From the NCBI GenBank assembly GCA_029204225.1, contig CM055102.1, positions 48,706,870-48,764,288 on the forward strand: 57,419 bases of DNA. The letters are read 5' to 3'. Below the pieces are notes generated by a model. That model was not told the DNA's origin. It made no database searches and worked only from the letters and a program-made list of their open reading frames with translations. The translations under genes were made by a program, and so were the position numbers. Below, one piece after another: positions 1 to 11,865 of this stretch (positions are counted from its first letter, which is position 1; every line of letters starts with the position of its first letter). The DNA is from Diphasiastrum complanatum (taxonomy: Eukaryota > Streptophyta > Lycopodiopsida > Lycopodiales > Lycopodiaceae).

Positions 1-320
1 CGAGGCTTTTATGAAGAATTTTCTTTTTTTTTGAAAAAAGACCCTGAACCACGGTATACACCCTGAAGTATACCTCGGAACGAGATCCTCGATAATTGCC
101 TCGGTAATCGAGGCTTTTTCACCTCATTTTTGCGTTGTTTATAGCATGGATATATCGAGGGATATACCAAGGGCCCTCGGTATATTCCTCCCAACAAGCT
201 ATTGGCGATATGTCGTTTCCGAGAAATATACTGAGAGGCATTTTTTGGTATATCTCTATCAAAATGTCACTCTTTTTCGAGGGTTATTCCAAAGTTTAAA
301 AATCAAAAAAAAAAAAAATT
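1..320. other. Non-coding, CGAGG/TATACC-rich stretch
   Basis: No credible gene is visible. The stretch contains many scattered, both-strand copies of a short motif built from CGAGG and TATACC (for example around 65-77, 88-115, 150-185 and 228-285), which suggests a diverged short repeat. A run of A residues closes it near 305-318. Confidence 0.4.
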
Positions 321-352
321 AGGGCAGAATGGAACTGGCTCCATTCTGCTCT
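321..352. repeat. Short inverted repeat (hairpin)
   Basis: A 13-bp arm (321-333, AGGGCAGAATGGA) is followed by a 6-base loop and a near-perfect complementary arm (340-352). The right arm and its flank (337-360) recur with changes at 968-991, so this is part of a repeated segment rather than a unique site. It could be a MITE end or a terminator-like fold; the sequence does not decide. Confidence 0.55.
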
Positions 353-559
353 AAAAATGGACTCCATCCGACCCCAGGAGTCTTTTGCACCATTTCTTAT
401 GAAGTTGGTAAGCACAATCATTTGTTCATTATTGTTAATAAAAAAATTTGCAAAATTTATTTGAGTTACATTTTAAGCACTTAAAAATTGATTATTGGAA
501 ACTTAAATTCATACATAAATGTTCCAAGTATAGAGATATGTTACAAATTAAATTACTGA

Positions 560-797
560 AATATACCTAATTATAATTAGATCCAACTGAGTCATCCTCA
601 TCCTGGCCATTGACGTTGCAATTGGACTCATGTGACTGCGATGCATGGGATTGTGACTATGATACCTGCATCCAATGAATATGATTCAGTTATCTGAGAA
701 ATGTGGTGAGAGTGAAAAAGTCAGACCACATGAATGTAGTGAAGTTGAAGTATATCTTGAAGCCATATATACCTCAAATCTAGAATATCCATCTGAA
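560..797 (-). pseudogene. Copy C (3' part) of a triplicated Transposase_24-like gene
   Basis: On the minus strand the segment near 610-565 encodes an acidic C-terminal tail (GQDEDDSVGSNYN then stop). It matches the tail of copy A near 1140-1095 (GQDEDDSTGSNN, stop) and, more loosely, copy B near 3180-3150 (GRDDEEE, stop). Intron-like sequence follows up to about 770, then a vestige of the preceding exon (GYSRFEV, before GGTATAT) that aligns with KYSEV in copy A. The copy is truncated at about 797, where an inverted piece begins. Function is not recognised with certainty; see copy A. Confidence 0.5.
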
Positions 798-960
798 TCA
801 AGGCACAAGGAAGACTTGAAGTTTTTGATGAGAGGGTTCTCCGAAAATTCAGATCGTGTCAAACAACAACGGGAGGCTGCTAAGAAGCTACAGGGGACTT
901 CAGGGACCATCTCACCTAGGTAGTGGTGGCCAAGGTTCTCCCATGGACATCATTATAACC
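798..960 (+). pseudogene. Inverted internal exon fragment of the same gene family
   Basis: Read on the plus strand this piece encodes HKEDLKFLMRGFSENSDRVK followed by QQREAAKK. This aligns residue by residue with the minus-strand exon of copy A (HKDDWKFAKKEFREDLDRFK, QQREAAKK). A frame change then restores GPSHLGSGGQGS, which also matches copy A. Its flanks on both sides lie in the opposite orientation, so a small internal inversion or an inverted insertion is implied. It is non-functional: the reading frame shifts once and a stop follows at about 920. Confidence 0.5.
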
Positions 961-1099
961 CTAACAAATGGCTCCATTCTATCCTAAAACTGGAATACTA
1001 CATGCAATTGAAGATCCATCTAGAGAACTTAAGTTAAACAAATTATATATATTGATATATAAATTTGAATTATGAATATATATCAGAATGAAATGCCTA

Positions 1100-2806
1100 A
1101 TTATTAGATCCAGTTGAATCGTCCTCGTCCTGGCCATGGTCATCAGACTCATGTGACTGCGATACATGAGACTAGGACTACGATACACGGATGCAACGAA
1201 GATGTGTAAATTTGTAAGTGATGTTGTTAGAGTATCTGACCGAATGAATGTGGTGAAGTCAAAATATATGGTGAAACCATAATACATACCTCAGAATATT
1301 TATCCCAATCAATTCTCACTCCTTGTCTGTCCAATAATCCGAGTAATGATTGTAGGTTGTTGGAATATGCATACTTGTACTTCTCTTTTGTGGGAGACCG
1401 CTTTATGGCAGATTTCTACATGAACCGACAAATCGGTGATTATCCACAAATAAAATATAAATTATGACAAAAGCAAGTTCAACTTATGGGTGGAGAGACT
1501 TACAAAATGGGCATGAAAAGGACCTTGGACACCACTGCCCAGGTGTGAGGGCCCTACCGTCTCCATTCGCTTCTTAGCTGCCTCTCTTTGTTGCTTGAAA
1601 CGATCTAGATCTTCTCGAAATTCTTTCTTTGCAAACTTCCAATCGTCCTTGTGCATGTTGTATGGCTTACATTTGCCAACTCTCACTGCATCTCGAATCT
1701 CTGATTTGTGGTGGCTCATCACGTTTCCCATGCATTTTCCCATCCATATTCGATCAAATTCCAAATCATGGGAGGGGATTGACTTCCTCATCACTTTGTT
1801 TGTGCCTTGAAAATGTCCCTGTTGAAGACCACATGCGTGAGTTGCCTCATGCGAGTGATGACACGACCACCGCAGTCATCCTCCACTATGTTCTTTTTCG
1901 CATCTACGTCATAGGGTGGCAAGACATCAGCTGATAAAGAGGTGGCAAAGGGAGTGTCGAGAGGAGTGGGGGAGTTGACTACAATGGGAATGATTTGGGG
2001 AGGAGTTTGAAGGCGATCACAAGAAGAGTGGGGAGGGGTATGAAGAGGAGAAGATTGGGAGGAGTTTGAGAGGGAGTGTAACCAACAGAGGTTTGAATGG
2101 GAGAAAAAATGGGTGGAATAGCCTGGCAAGAGAAATCACGGTGCCATGGAGACACCATAGGGGACGTGGGTACCAAAGAAGGACAAATGCGAGGAGAGAG
2201 TGTGGGGGTGTCGGGATAATTAGGTGTGATAGATGCAGGAGTCAAAGTATCACGCACCATCTGCGTTGCTTCCTGAGTTAGGGTTTCTCAAAGTAAGGAA
2301 GACCTATGACGAGGCCTGCCATATGGATGTGCTGGACTCGAGGCCGCATGAAGCACGACATCATCGGCTTCACCGCCACAACAAGAGTCGTCGTTGAGGT
2401 GACTTCTCCTACGATCGCTCTTTTCTCGGCTGGAATGTCGGGAAGAGGCACTGGCATTAGAGTGCGCGAGGGAGAGACTCCCACCAAATAGACCCTCGTG
2501 AAAGGGGGGAACACCTCAGTCGGAGGGGTGTGGGGACTAGATCTCCTCAGAATGATAAGATGCGGACAACCTACCTGAACTCTGTGAAACCCAACGAGCC
2601 CGTAGTCTCTCCATGATCCTGCCTCCACGCAAGAGAGACATCCCATCCATATAATTGAGGACCTCATTGTCATTCATGGATGAAAAATGGGATGACCCGC
2701 GACTGCGGCCAGATCCATGACTTGGAGATGTGTCATGCGACATTGGGAATGCGATTTGGGATAATCTCTGCAAGCAATAAAATATATTTTCAGAACATAC
2801 GATCAT
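1100..2806 (-). pseudogene. Copy A of a triplicated Transposase_24-like gene
   Basis: Exon-like pieces appear in order on the minus strand. The first is an N-terminal Ser/Gly-rich segment with a short acidic helix (about 2740-2540; SPSHGSGRSRGSSHFSSM, then NDNEVLNYMD). Next comes a Pro/Ser-rich linker (about 2260-1900). The third is a charged block ending QQREAAKK..GPSHLGSG (about 1794-1504), which closes at a canonical GTAAGT donor (1503-1498). The fourth encodes YKYAYSNNLQSLLGLLDRQG and RIDWDKYSE (about 1398-1288), closing at GTATGT. The last is an acidic tail. The charged block with R..K..GPSHLGSG recalls the R/K-H-GS signature of plant Transposase_24 (Ptta/En-Spm), but the match is by eye only. 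A frame change near 1800 suggests decay. Confidence 0.45.
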
Positions 2807-3149
2807 TTAGAGCTAATTAGTGCAAGAAATAAATTCAAATAAATGAGTTAAGGGTCTAAGGTAGATCAAAAAAAGTGATTCTTTGCATTCAACCATAGTT
2901 GAATATATTATAGTACGCCACAATAATCACACATTAACCACAATAATTACACTTTATAATAAATAAATTAAACATTTCTACATGGTTTTAGGGCCAACTA
3001 CATTTCAATTACATGACTAGTCAAGGTTCAAGATTACATAAAAAACTAGCTGCATCAAAAGATGGCTGGCAAATGTATGAATAAAAATGATAGATGTAAA
3101 AACATGTACTCAAGTGTCTGTAGACATGGAAAGGCTAGCTAAACACTAG

Positions 3150-4447
3150 CTAGACCTATCCTATTCCTCCTCATCATCTCTGCCATGTGGAGCTTGTTAT
3201 TCCTGCATGCGTAAGACACATGAAGTAGTCTTCCGAACAATCGTATGGGAGTGGGAGAGAATAGCAAGTTTAAACAACATAAAATGGATTTGATGTCGTA
3301 CCTGAGGAGCAGCATCCCAGTTTATACGCATGCCCTGCCTCTCAAATAGCTCAAGTACTGCTTGCGTACCGTGGGAATACGCATACATGTACTCGTCATG
3401 TGTAAGAGAATTCCCCACGACAGATTGCTGCACAAACATTTCAAATTTTGATCATATAAAGAGAGCGTTTTATTCCAATGTGTCTTACAAAAAAACTCCA
3501 AGAGAAAAAAAAAAAAAAAAAACAATTAATAGTCAAATTACACAAATGGGTATAGAGTAGACTATAAAGTGGGCTCAAAATTATCCCTCACCACCATTGC
3601 CCAAGTGAGAAGGCCCTGTGGTCTCTAGTCGGGGACTCTGGCTGCCTCTCGCTACTGTTTGAAGAGTTCTGGATCATCTCGATACTCTTTCTTGGGTACT
3701 AAGGGGAGAACAACCAAGGGGAGGCATGGGGATGGGAGAGTAAATAGGGGGGAAATGGAGGGGAGTGGGCTAAAAACCCATGGTGAAACATGACCCCACG
3801 ACGTATAGTCGGAAGGACAAATCTTAGTGGTAGTGGGTCCAAAGGGAGGGAAAACGTGAGGGGAGAATCTGAGGTGTGACAGATGCAGGAGTCTCGGTAT
3901 CATGTGACGTACATGCTGCTTGTTAGGTTAGTGTATTTTGAAGTAGGGACCCCCCACGATGAGATGTGCTACGCGGACATGCAAGACTCATGACCACATC
4001 GAAGATATCAGGGTCATCGCCACATCCTCCATAATAGGAGACAACGAGACAGCTCCTCCTCCTCTCCCGAGAATGTCGGGAGGAAGCACTGACAGTAGCG
4101 CCATGGGTGGAGGTGCGACCCTCATCGGAGTGACCCTCATGGGAAGGGAAAATATGTGACTGGTCTACACGAGGAGTCGACTAAATCTCCTCGGTTGATG
4201 ATGTCTACTCAACCAATCGAGAGGAGCTATGAGCCTCACGTCGAGCCCTCAATCATTGTAAGACCCTCTCCTGCTGCAAGGAAGGCAACTGATCAAGGTA
4301 GCTAATGAGATCACTCTCGCTCATAGAGAAAAGACGGGATAACCCGCGACTATGGCCTGACCTCTGACTAGGGGATCCATCATCTGATATAATGGGTGCA
4401 ACGAAATAAGAGGGATAAATACTACAAACAACCAAGGGGAGTCTCAA
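3150..4447 (-). pseudogene. Copy B of a triplicated Transposase_24-like gene
   Basis: This has the same exon order as copy A. An N-terminal segment at about 4430-4210 (SPSQRSGHSRGLSRLFSM, then SESDLISYLDQLPSLQ) aligns with copy A, but an Arg codon CGA has become TGA in ERVLQ*LRAR. The piece KEYRDDPELFKQ*REAAR (about 3700-3640) then carries another nonsense change, and GPSHLGNGGEG follows in a shifted frame. The next exon, NSLTHDEYMYAYSHGTQAVL with ELFERQGMRINWDAAPQ (about 3410-3304), ends at GTACGA, and an acidic tail ends at about 3156. Copies A and B lie head to tail on one strand, so tandem duplication is the simplest origin. Confidence 0.45.
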
Positions 4448-4476
4448 AAATAGTTTAAAAAAAGAACATCACCATG

Positions 4477-5173
<697 letters not shown>

Positions 5174-5180
5174 AAACAAG

Positions 5181-5825
5181 CATCTACAACAAAAGATAGG
5201 AGATAAACATTAATGTAAAAATTTATGAGTTGAGGTATATAATCTAGCATATATTAATCTGTTTATGAAGTATAACAAATGTATGAGCAGAGGTCAAAAT
5301 GGACCTCAGAATAAGAGATGGTATACAGTCTTAAATAGATCTAGATATTTCAAAGTCTGTTCCGACCTCAACTGATTTCCACCCCAGTTGATAGATGTAC
5401 CCATTATCAACAGATTTATAAATAAAATATAGATTTGTTTCTAAGATGTGTAGATCTGTTTTCATAAAACCTAATATAAATAAAACTAAATGTAGTCCTA
5501 CACTACAAAACGTGCATCTACAACAAAAGATAGTAGATAAACATTTATGTAAGAATTTATGAGCAGAGGTATATAATCTAGCATTTATGAGCTGGTAACA
5601 GTCTAGCATATAATCTATTTATGAACTGTAGCAAATGTATGAGCAGAGGTCAGAATGGACCTCAGAATAAGATATGGTATACTGTCTTAAACAGATCCAG
5701 ATATTCCGAGGTCTATTCCGACCTCAACTGATTTCCACCCTAGTTGATACATGTACCCATTATCAACAGATTTATACATAAAAGTACAGATTTATTTCTA
5801 AGATGTGTAGATCTGTTTGACCCAA
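5181..5825. repeat. Tandem direct duplication, period about 340-356 bp
   Basis: The block starting CATCTACAACAAAAGATA near 5181 recurs near 5516. GTATGAGCAGAGGTC at 5281 recurs at 5637 and runs on with high similarity to about 5816 (AAGATGTGTAGATCTGTT). No coding potential is convincing in either unit. The duplication sits between two dinucleotide arrays. Confidence 0.85.
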
Positions 5826-5952
5826 ACTTTGTCCTTGCTCCATCTTGGGATGAGATTTCGATCTAGTTTGAGAGAGATACTGAGATAGGTCCACACCTAG
5901 TTGCAAGATCTCAAATTGGAGATGGTAAGATACCATTATTAAATCTTTTATT

Positions 5953-6096
<144 letters not shown>

Positions 6097-6136
6097 AACA
6101 CTTTTTGATCCATTGCAAAACAATTTTTCAAAGAAG

Positions 6137-7900
6137 ATGGCTTCATTAATTTCCTTTTTATTGGAGCATGGTGAGAGATTGAACACCTCCAATTATGCCA
6201 TTTGGAAGGTGACGATGGAGAAGTGAAATATTACTTTTCAAAGGACAAGCCAAGAGGAAGGGACAAAGAGCAACATCAACATTTCAAGAAGGACAAGTCA
6301 AAGGAGGAGAGTGATGAGGATACATCACCCTATTGATGGTAAATGCAAGATAGAAGGAATTGGTAGTGTACCAATTGGTGTTGAATCCACTATGATTCTA
6401 GAAGATGTACTTTTTGTGCCTAATTTCACGATGAATCTCACTAGTGTTGGCAAGATGATATATGATGGTTTCCAAGTTGATTTTGGAAAAGATGCTTGCT
6501 TGGTTAAGAGGGATGGTGATGTGGTAGCAAGAGGAACTATATGTGGGAATCTTTTCAAGTTGGAATCTAATCCTTGTGAAAGTGTAGTCAAGAGGAGCTT
6601 GGATCATCTCAAGGAGGAGAAGGCAATTGGAGTATCTCAACCTATGTTCCATGATGGTAAGGCTCATGAAGGTGGTGCTTTGGTAAAAGCACATGGAGAG
6701 ATATTGCCAAGGTATTGTACTTCTCATCAATTGTCTCATCTGATTCATGTGGATGATCTTGTCTCATCAAGTAGAAGCAAAGATGGTGCTTTTTTATGTG
6801 ACTTCTTATTGAAGACTGCAATTGGAGGTATCTCTTATCAATGGTTCTTGATATGAAGATTGCAATAGTTGATACTTTGGGGATATTTAGATCCATATGC
6901 TTTGTCAATATTCATTTGCAAATAAGGATTAAGGAGGATTTAATATCAATCAAGAGGATGATGGTAGAATTCTCAAATCTATCAAAAATCCAAGGGCAAG
7001 ACATGAGGAGGAGTTTTCTCAACACATGGTTCCAAGGAGATCTTCAACAGGCAAGGCCGAGTCTATGTGGCACACAATTCATGGTAAAGAGGGGCAATTT
7101 TCAGGTGGTATATACTTCAACATATTCACTTTTGCTTATCTTCCATTATTTGATGTACCATCTTGCTTTATTGAGATTTCTACATCTCAAAGTTGGAGTA
7201 AGACAATACTAGTCTTTTTATGATGCCTTTTGTATGGACATATTTCTTGTCATTAATGGCTTAGATATGTTACAAAATAACTTAGAAGGCAAGTGGTTGT
7301 GTCATCAAATGTATGCTCTTGGAACTAGTAAGAGCAATAATCAGTTTGTTACTCATAATGTGAAAAATCATGTTTTTACATGTTGTGAGGCAATGTGTAA
7401 ACTTCTCTTCAGATTAAGTGAATCATCCATGAAGGACACTTACATACTTTAGAAAGTATGTAGCCTCAATAAGACCAAGATACTTTTTTATTTCAAGATT
7501 AGATCTATCATGCAAAAAGCTACAGTAACTAGTCAAGCTAGTATGAAAAATTTTGGTAGTCAACACTTTTTCCTATCTTCTGAACTTGATCTTTATGATC
7601 ATCATGAGGCATGGAGGCCTCGGATTTCTCTCCTTATGTTGTAACTATTTTTAAGGAAGTGGAGCCTACAAGCCCAACATCAACTTCAAGCATGGAGGGA
7701 ACAAAAGGAAATGGTGGCACATTGGTGGAATGCTCATCAAAGGAGTTGGCAATTGATTTCCACCAAAGAAATCCTATTATGAATTTGGTGAATTTGTTGT
7801 AATGAAGGATCCCTTGTCTGGTCTTCACATCAGACTTACACCACATGATCCACTCAACAAGTTTCACATGTTTTCCATTTGATCTAGTATCTAAATCAAG
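6137..7900 (+). pseudogene. Collapsed Ty1/copia polyprotein remnant
   Basis: A gag start (MASLISFLLEHGERLNTSNY, then AIWKVTMEK, stop; 6137-6226) is followed by a late-gag, Lys/Glu-rich piece (6230-6330). Next is the protease/pre-integrase junction: LEDVLFVPNFTMNLTSVGK at about 6400-6460, then GNLFKLES. After internal deletion a post-integrase piece appears (SICFVNI at about 6890-6910). Low-quality remains continue to a purine-rich PPT (7909-7918). Most of gag, the integrase core, RT and RNase H are missing. The element belongs with the 3' LTR immediately downstream. Confidence 0.75.
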
Positions 7901-7918
7901 CTAGTTTTTGAGGAGGAG

Positions 7919-8737
7919 TGTGAAAAATTGGCAAAATATAGCTTGAATATTTTATAATTTCTTGTAAGTATGGAAATCTCACACGTGTGGAGCATGGTCC
8001 GACGTGTGGTCATGTTAGATCAATGTTGAGTTAGGGGTACTTCAAGTTTTGTAGACATCTATCCACATGTTAGTTGGAGATAGGGCAAATATTGGCATTA
8101 GAGGCAAAATAGGCAAGTACGACATTAGAGGCAAAATAGGCAAGTACACATGTCAAGTCATGATTAGGCCTAAAGTATGATTTGATGTGGCTCGAGCTAG
8201 TTAGGCTTGCTACAAGTGTCTTAGTTAGGTTGGATGGGTGACTCACATCTATGTGTTGGCATGAGAGCTAGTGACCAATCAAAAAACTAGAAATCCACCA
8301 AATTGGTCCAATAAAATTTGAGGGCTCATAAGTCACTCAACCAATCATGTTTAGAGGAGGAAAAGAAGGGGTCCAATCATGTTTCACTCCCCTTCACCCT
8401 AGATTGACTTAGATCAATTCAATGTAAGTTTTTTGAACCTAATGTGAGATACATTATTTTGAGCCAATTTGGCATTCTCTCTCTACCCAAGGTTTGCATG
8501 TTGATTTCTCTCTCTACCCGAGAGCAAGGCTTTTCCATAATATTTTTTTCAAGCACAAGTCTCCACACATGTATGTACTTGTTGTTGGATTGATATATGC
8601 ATATAACCAAGTGCTCTTGCCTTGTTTTTTTGAGATAGATCTTGATTATCAATCTATGCTTGATCTTTGTGCAATCACCAAGTCTTAGGAGATCATTATC
8701 ACACTTTAGGGTACTCCCACATGTGTGAAATTCAACA
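7919..8737 (+). repeat. Copia 3' LTR (about 819 bp)
   Basis: It begins TGTGAAAAATTGG straight after the polypurine tract GAGGAGGAG and ends GTGTGAAATTCAACA, so it has TG..CA termini. It shares ends and internal motifs with the LTRs at 24315 and 30755: CTCTCTACCCGAGAG, AGATAGATCTTGA, AGGAGATCA and several CCAAT boxes. It is therefore a related but longer and diverged family member. The matching 5' LTR is not in the window. Confidence 0.75.
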
Positions 8738-10260
8738 CCTTTCTATATTTATCTGTGTGCATTGAGAAGAAAGCGCCAAACATGTTTCATATTTCTAGAG
8801 GGCATTTTGGAGGCACAAATTGTAGTAAGTAGGTTATCATGTTTCACCATTGATTAGGCAGATCTTTTTACATAATATATCTGAGAGGTGAACATGAAAC
8901 TTGAAAACTGAAAATTTTACTAAGGAAAAACCTCCAGAACCTGTTTGCATTTCCCATGAGTGCAAAACTTGCTTTCTAAGTTTTTCCACTTCAGATTTAG
9001 GCCATCATTACTTGTTGAAACTATTATCTAGAGGGCGAACCCAAACCATTAACCCTGCTTCCGACAACTGAACTCAAAGTTGTGGATGTTCTTGTCTCTA
9101 CAGCATCATCATTAGCCCATCTTGGTTTGCCTCCTTCATCATTGATAGATACATCTGAGACTAGTACACTGTCTAGAGGGTGAACCCAGATCACAAGGAT
9201 CCATTGTTGTACATTGAAAAATGTGAAAATCTTCATTTTTTGCACTTTTGGCCTACCAACTATAAGTTTGAGGTTTCTCACCTACCAAAGAGTAAGTTCA
9301 CACATGTTTCACCTACAGGGTAGTCAAGGGGAGTAAATACTCCATTAGATCATTTCCCAAGCACAAGCCAAAAGTCAAATTTGTACATTCCCAGATTTGT
9401 ATCAGTCTGTCAAGTGAGCTTGAAGCTTGTACATTCCCCAACTGTACTTTCTCAAGATTCATTAGAAATCTAGATTTTCCGAGTTTCAAATTAAATTTCC
9501 CAATCATGATGAGCTTAACTTCAATCAGGCAAACCTAAACTCCCACAGGATCAGCCTGAAAGTTGTATATTCTCAAAAAACATAGTTTCTGATCCATAGG
9601 CTTGAATTTTCAAGATCTAGGTTTGCCACTCTGAGGTTTGAGAGATCTGATATGGATATTTATATCTAGAAAAGGGTGAACCTAGACTCTTATGGGATAT
9701 TTTGGTCTTGCAAAATTTCACTCCCAGCACCTCGAATTCCCAAAATCATCCCAAGTTTTCAATTTTGGCCATTTGAGTTCGCCATCAAGAATTTGAACTC
9801 ATCCAACCTACCTACATCACTGGCCAAATTGGTGGATGTAGATTCCCAAGCCATCAACAACCATCATACTTTTTTTATTCTCTCAAGTTACATTCTCAGA
9901 TTTGAATTCCCCAATCATAAAAGCATTCCTAGCTGGTGAATCCCAATATGGAAATTTACCAAGGCATCATCAAATCATCATTTCCATTTTTTCTATCCAG
10001 ATTTCCCATTTGTGCTTTGTTTCATTCCCATCTTTATTCCCCAACCTATATTCTCCAATGTTTCTTCAAGATTTGTACTTTCCAATTCACCATTTTAGAT
10101 TCTCCAGATCCACTCACCTTGTTCACACATTCCCAATTTTACAAATTCTCTTGTTCACAAACATACATTTCCAATCACCTGTCTTTCCCAGATCTTACCA
10201 TTAAACTCCCAAGATTTGATTTTCAGATTTGAGATCCATTCTAAATTTCCCATTTCTAAT
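8738..10260. other. Non-coding, low-complexity region
   Basis: No supported gene. A motif of the form CTAGAGGG(C/T)GAACCCA recurs at about 9030, 9172 and (diverged) 9664, so old repeats are present. From about 9700 to 10250 the sequence is TTTCCCAA/CCAAAT-rich and its open frames look like by-products of that composition. Confidence 0.4.
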
Positions 10261-10279
10261 TCCTAGCCCAAAGGTTTTG

Positions 10280-11270
10280 CATCTTTTGCAACACCAATAA
10301 CCATGATAGATCTACTTGTATCTATAATCCGAGAATACAAGTCATTGCAAGACAATATCAATGGAGGATGCAACAATAGCGATCTCATGTTACAAGTTAT
10401 CAGAGGCCCGTGTTCCAAAAGTCACCCCAACAATATCTAGCACTACCTAGACCCAATAATGTAGCACTAGTTTTACTAGTACGAAAACCTGGTTGTCAGA
10501 TGAACCGCTAGATCATTCCAACAAATTTTGCTACAATAAGTCAAGATCTCCAAATCCAATTAGAATTCAGCTTGGAAAATGTGTACGTACATGAGGATCA
10601 AGGATTTTCTTGTTTTTATACGGATGGAACTTAAGCTTCTATGTACTCCTTGTAACCGCTCAACAATGTTTCTATGGGAACATAGCACCTATCTAGTGTT
10701 ACGATTGTGGAGAGAACCACTGCATCACTAAGTGTCCATATAAAGGCACTTACACCCCTATCTGTAGAGAGTGTGGCCATAGCCATTGTTACAAAGATTG
10801 TCCACCTTGACCTGTAGAGCTGCAAGTTGATACACCTATCAATCTTCCAACCGTTATACATGATAGGAGAGGCAAGGCCACAAAACTAGAAGTCCTTGTC
10901 TATGTTCATAAGGAGCCCCCAATCGTAGAAAGATTCTTGGATGAGGCACAGTCAACCCCACAATAAGCCATTACACTTGATCTACTGGACCTGGAGAGTA
11001 TCCAAACCCACGGAAGGAGAAAAAGTGTTATAGCAAAGTAAGAGAGTGGATACATGAAGAGCAAGCTAAGGCTCCTGTTGGTGATCTTAATCGGCCAATA
11101 GAACCTATGGACTCAGCTGATCTCTCTAATCAAGTCGTGAATGCACCTACTTCGCCCATGAACCAGAAGGATTTATCCATCTAGAATTCAATGAAAGACC
11201 CTTCACTTTCCTAGAATTGGAAGGAAGTGAAACTGAGGCCTTAACCCCCCACTACCCAGTCAAGTCACCA
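10280..11270 (+). pseudogene. Ty3/gypsy gag remnant with double zinc knuckle
   Basis: A degenerate plus-strand coding trace. The key evidence is a pair of knuckles at 10697-10801: CYDCGENHCITKC and, ten residues on, CRECGHSHCYKDC. Both have spacing C-x2-C-x3-H-x4-C. Such knuckles bind RNA in retroelement Gag proteins. Several stops and frame changes interrupt the flanks. The same paired-knuckle arrangement occurs on the minus strand at about 22960-23035, which ties the two gypsy elements to one family. Confidence 0.7.
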
Positions 11271-11479
11271 TACCCTTAGGTGATGTATTGAATAATTCCT
11301 AACCCTGATGCCAAGCCTTAAGCACCTGCTTATGAGCAAATGATACACCTATAAGACCCTCCATGGATGGAAAATGTAACAATGACCAATTTGTGATGGC
11401 CAATTTGTGATGGCCATAGGTGCCACTTGGGAGAATGAAAAGAGTAATGTTACCTTAACATTCAGCACAAGTGCTTTCC

Positions 11480-11760
11480 CTCAGTATCTGCCATTATTGA
11501 TGGTGGCTGAAGAGTAAACATTATGTCTTCACATGTATACCAAGAGTGGGGACTAAGTGCATTAAAACCCGTAGGTTTTACTATAAAACTTATTGATCAT
11601 ATTTGTTTCAAGCCTATGGGAATCTTGGAGAATGTATATGTGAAGGTCACAGATCTCACTTTGTCATCAACTTGATTGTTTTAGATCTTCCAAAATCAAT
11701 CTCATCCTATCAGCTTGTTTTTAAAAAGACCTTGGCTGTGACTAGGGTATAGACTGAATC
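11480..11760 (+). pseudogene. Gypsy aspartic protease remnant
   Basis: The segment AIIDGG*RVNIMSSHVYQEWG followed by LSALKPVGFTIKLIDH has the retroviral-type protease active-site context (D-G-G/S-G-V-N). The Ser codon of the GGSG stretch reads TGA. The downstream part (SYQLVFKKTLAVTRV in a shifted frame) corresponds to the late protease region. It follows the gag remnant in the normal gypsy order gag-protease-RT. Confidence 0.65.
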
Positions 11761-11865
11761 ACACTTGAGAATCGAGATCGAGCTATAAGGGTTGATGCAA
11801 ATACTTGGACGATCAAGCATGCTAGCCCAGTAGAGGAGAGAACTTCATCCACCACTAACCACACT

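Noticed and set aside
9676-10232. Two overlapping plus-strand frames of about 90-100 codons
   Set aside because: Composition is that of TTTCCCAA-rich non-coding DNA, with Phe/Ser/Ile/Pro bias and no domain.
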